From assembly GCF_019969685.1 (NCBI RefSeq), contig NZ_JAHXYZ010000002.1, forward strand, positions 992,001-1,056,000: 64,000 bases of DNA, given 5' to 3'. The notes below the pieces were generated by a model that saw only the letters and a list, made by a program, of their open reading frames with translations, ran no database searches and was not told the origin of the DNA. Of this stretch, positions 63,181 through 64,000 are shown one piece after another. The stretch is from Microbacterium sp. EST19A. GTDB taxonomy: Bacteria; Actinomycetota; Actinomycetes; Actinomycetales; Microbacteriaceae. Position numbers and translations under genes: made by a program. Position 1 is the stretch's first letter; each line of letters begins with the position of its first letter.

Positions 63181-63467
63181 AACTCAGCTTCGAAACGGAC
63201 GAGATAGCGTGCCGAGTTGCCGCTGCCTTGGCTCCCCGGAGAGAGTTCCTGAATGATGCCCTTCGCGATGAGCGAGTGCACCGCCTTGTCGACCCCAGAG
63301 CGCTGCATGCCTGTCTCTTCGGCGATCGTGCGGCGAGCCGGGAAGGCGATGTCGTCGGCGTTCGCGTGGCTCCGGAGGCAGAGCAGAACGAGCGTTTCAC
63401 CTGGGGTCGTCGGGAGCCCTGAGAGCATCTTGCTCCGCAGCATCCGATCTGCTGTGATGCGGGCCAC
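63165..63467 (-). CDS. Winged-helix DNA-binding protein, possibly a replication or control protein
   Basis: The GTG at 63467, eight bases after GGAGG, gives 100 residues. SGLPTTPGETLVLLCLRSHANADDIAFPARRTIAEETGMQRSGVDKAVHSLIAKGIIQEL is a typical winged helix of the type found in phage and plasmid replication initiators and in MarR-like regulators. Three dyad-containing repeats follow immediately and overlap its 3' end, so they could be its binding sites. Which role it has cannot be settled from sequence alone. Confidence 0.75.
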   Translation of the reverse strand: MARITADRMLRSKMLSGLPTTPGETLVLLCLRSHANADDIAFPARRTIAEETGMQRSGVDKAVHSLIAKGIIQELSPGSQGSGNSARYLVRFEAELWPTG

Positions 63468-63470
63468 ACG

Positions 63471-63656
63471 TCACACACCTCCTTCACGCTCACGGAGCGC
63501 TTCGTCGACTGTCGATGGGCGCCGAAGCTCCCGAGGTCGCACGGTCGAAGCTTCGAGGAGGCGCAGCGCAACGTGCCGCGCCTCCGCTCGGGTCATCGGG
63601 CCGTCATGACGCACCGAGATGCCAGACGCCTCGACGATGACCGTCGGCTTAGCCAT
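63471..63656 (-). CDS. Small phage protein of 61 residues
   Basis: The ATG at 63656 overlaps the preceding gene by eight bases; the stop is three bases before the helix-turn-helix start. The product is basic, with a short beta part (TVIVEASGISVRHDG) and a helix (TRAEARHVALRLLEAS). No family is recognised. Overlaps on the upstream side and tight spacing support a real gene in an early operon. Confidence 0.6.
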   Translation of the reverse strand: MAKPTVIVEASGISVRHDGPMTRAEARHVALRLLEASTVRPRELRRPSTVDEALREREGGV

Positions 63657-63996
63657 CGGACGCCTCCGGAACGGTCGCCCTGCGCACGATCAACGCGTCA
63701 CGGCCGGTACCGGGTCCTCCAGGCGCCCGGAACGCTGGGACCGCTGAAATCGGCCACGAATCGGACTTTGACGCACCGCCCAAGACGGTGCGCCACCCGT
63801 TGGGCTTCGGCTGCGGCAACATCGCGACGACGAGTGCACACGCCTCGCACGGAGGCCGCGCGGCATCGAAGCCGCCCGTGTGCTCCTGGTGTGCCCACGC
63901 CAGCTGCGCCGCACACCGAAAGCAGAGCCCGAACGTGAGAGCATTCGCGACGACGCGATCCCACGACTGAGCCTGCGCCGGGGACTCCGGCGGCAC
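63649..63996 (-). CDS. Cys-rich small phage protein, may extend beyond the window
   Basis: The frame is open almost to the right edge; the first possible start is GTG at 63996, so the true start may lie outside. Up to 115 residues are seen. Two cysteine pairs, LCFRCAAQLAW near residue 24 and PPCEACALVVAML near residue 49, have the C-x2-C spacing of a small zinc ribbon, which could bind DNA. The rest is Pro/Gly-rich. No family is recognised. Confidence 0.55.
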   Translation of the reverse strand: MPPESPAQAQSWDRVVANALTFGLCFRCAAQLAWAHQEHTGGFDAARPPCEACALVVAMLPQPKPNGWRTVLGGASKSDSWPISAVPAFRAPGGPGTGRDALIVRRATVPEASDG

Positions 63997-64000
63997 CCGC

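Larger units (their letters stand above)
55986..64000. mobile_element. Phage-derived integrated element, left part
   Basis: The element begins at the tRNA remnant and continues past the right edge. All genes seen are on the minus strand. Recognised parts are an excisionase-like gene next to the end, a tape measure gene, a capsid decoration-like gene and small unknown genes. No integrase, terminase, portal, protease, major capsid or major tail gene can be identified within these 8 kb. Confidence 0.8.

Noticed and set aside
62807..63571. Frame containing GPLGRP repeats across the three 20-base repeats
   Set aside because: Repeat spacings of roughly 24-36 bases can give repeated peptides in a frame, but the frame runs across another gene and has poor composition elsewhere; DNA-level repeats are the simpler reading.

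Overview
The window is a stretch of high-GC actinobacterial chromosome. Many GTG and some TTG starts, the gene families present and heavy use of the heptamer GGATGCC/GGCATCC point to Microbacteriaceae, most likely Microbacterium or a close relative (inference; no rRNA is present to test it).

Layout: (1) 1-28.2 kb is a large cell-surface polysaccharide island. It opens with a VanZ-like protein, a low-molecular-weight tyrosine phosphatase and a Wzc-like chain-length/tyrosine-kinase protein. Next comes a mixed block: an HprK-type kinase fused to a PqqD domain, an AraC-like regulator, a small Tat-exported protein, a MauE-thioredoxin fusion, a DUF418-like membrane protein, signal peptidase I, a DUF4012 protein and a PqqD-nucleotidyltransferase fusion. 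A tightly overlapping minus-strand run from about 25.3 to 11.7 kb then encodes a PglF/E/D/C-like route (UDP-diacetylbacillosamine and its transfer to lipid), a CapE/F/G (FnlABC) route to UDP-N-acetyl-L-fucosamine with a WbuB-like transferase, other glycosyltransferases, a Wzy-like polymerase and a Wzx-like flippase. A GtrA flippase, a GT2 enzyme and a GT-C membrane transferase (25.4-28.1 kb) look like a separate three-part lipid-linked glycosylation module.

(2) 28.2-38 kb is mostly housekeeping: glmM, rpsI, rplM, truA, regulators, an amino-acid permease and unknown membrane proteins. (3) 38.1-44.1 kb is a catabolic operon (polar amino acid type ABC transporter, Gfo/Idh/MocA dehydrogenase, FAD oxidoreductase) divergent from a LacI regulator, with two perfect operators between them. 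(4) 44.1-55.9 kb holds small regulator/target pairs (HxlR with quinone reductase-like, TetR with MFS exporter, HxlR with alcohol dehydrogenase-like), an Asp23/Gls24 plus sigma-factor stress cluster, and a reductase/flavoprotein pair.

(5) From about 55.99 kb to the right edge lies an integrated phage-derived element. Its left end is a displaced 3' tRNA end followed by the native terminator. It carries an excisionase-like gene, a tape measure gene, a capsid decoration-like gene and several unknown genes. No integrase, terminase, portal, protease or major capsid gene can be recognised inside the window, so the element either continues to the right or is degenerate or satellite-like.

The most novel-looking part is 2.6-11.6 kb. 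Two PqqD-fused enzymes of the kind seen around modified-peptide clusters sit with an export and disulfide kit (Tat substrate, signal peptidase, MauE-thioredoxin) inside a polysaccharide island, and a long conserved promoter/operator block occurs twice around the AraC-like gene.
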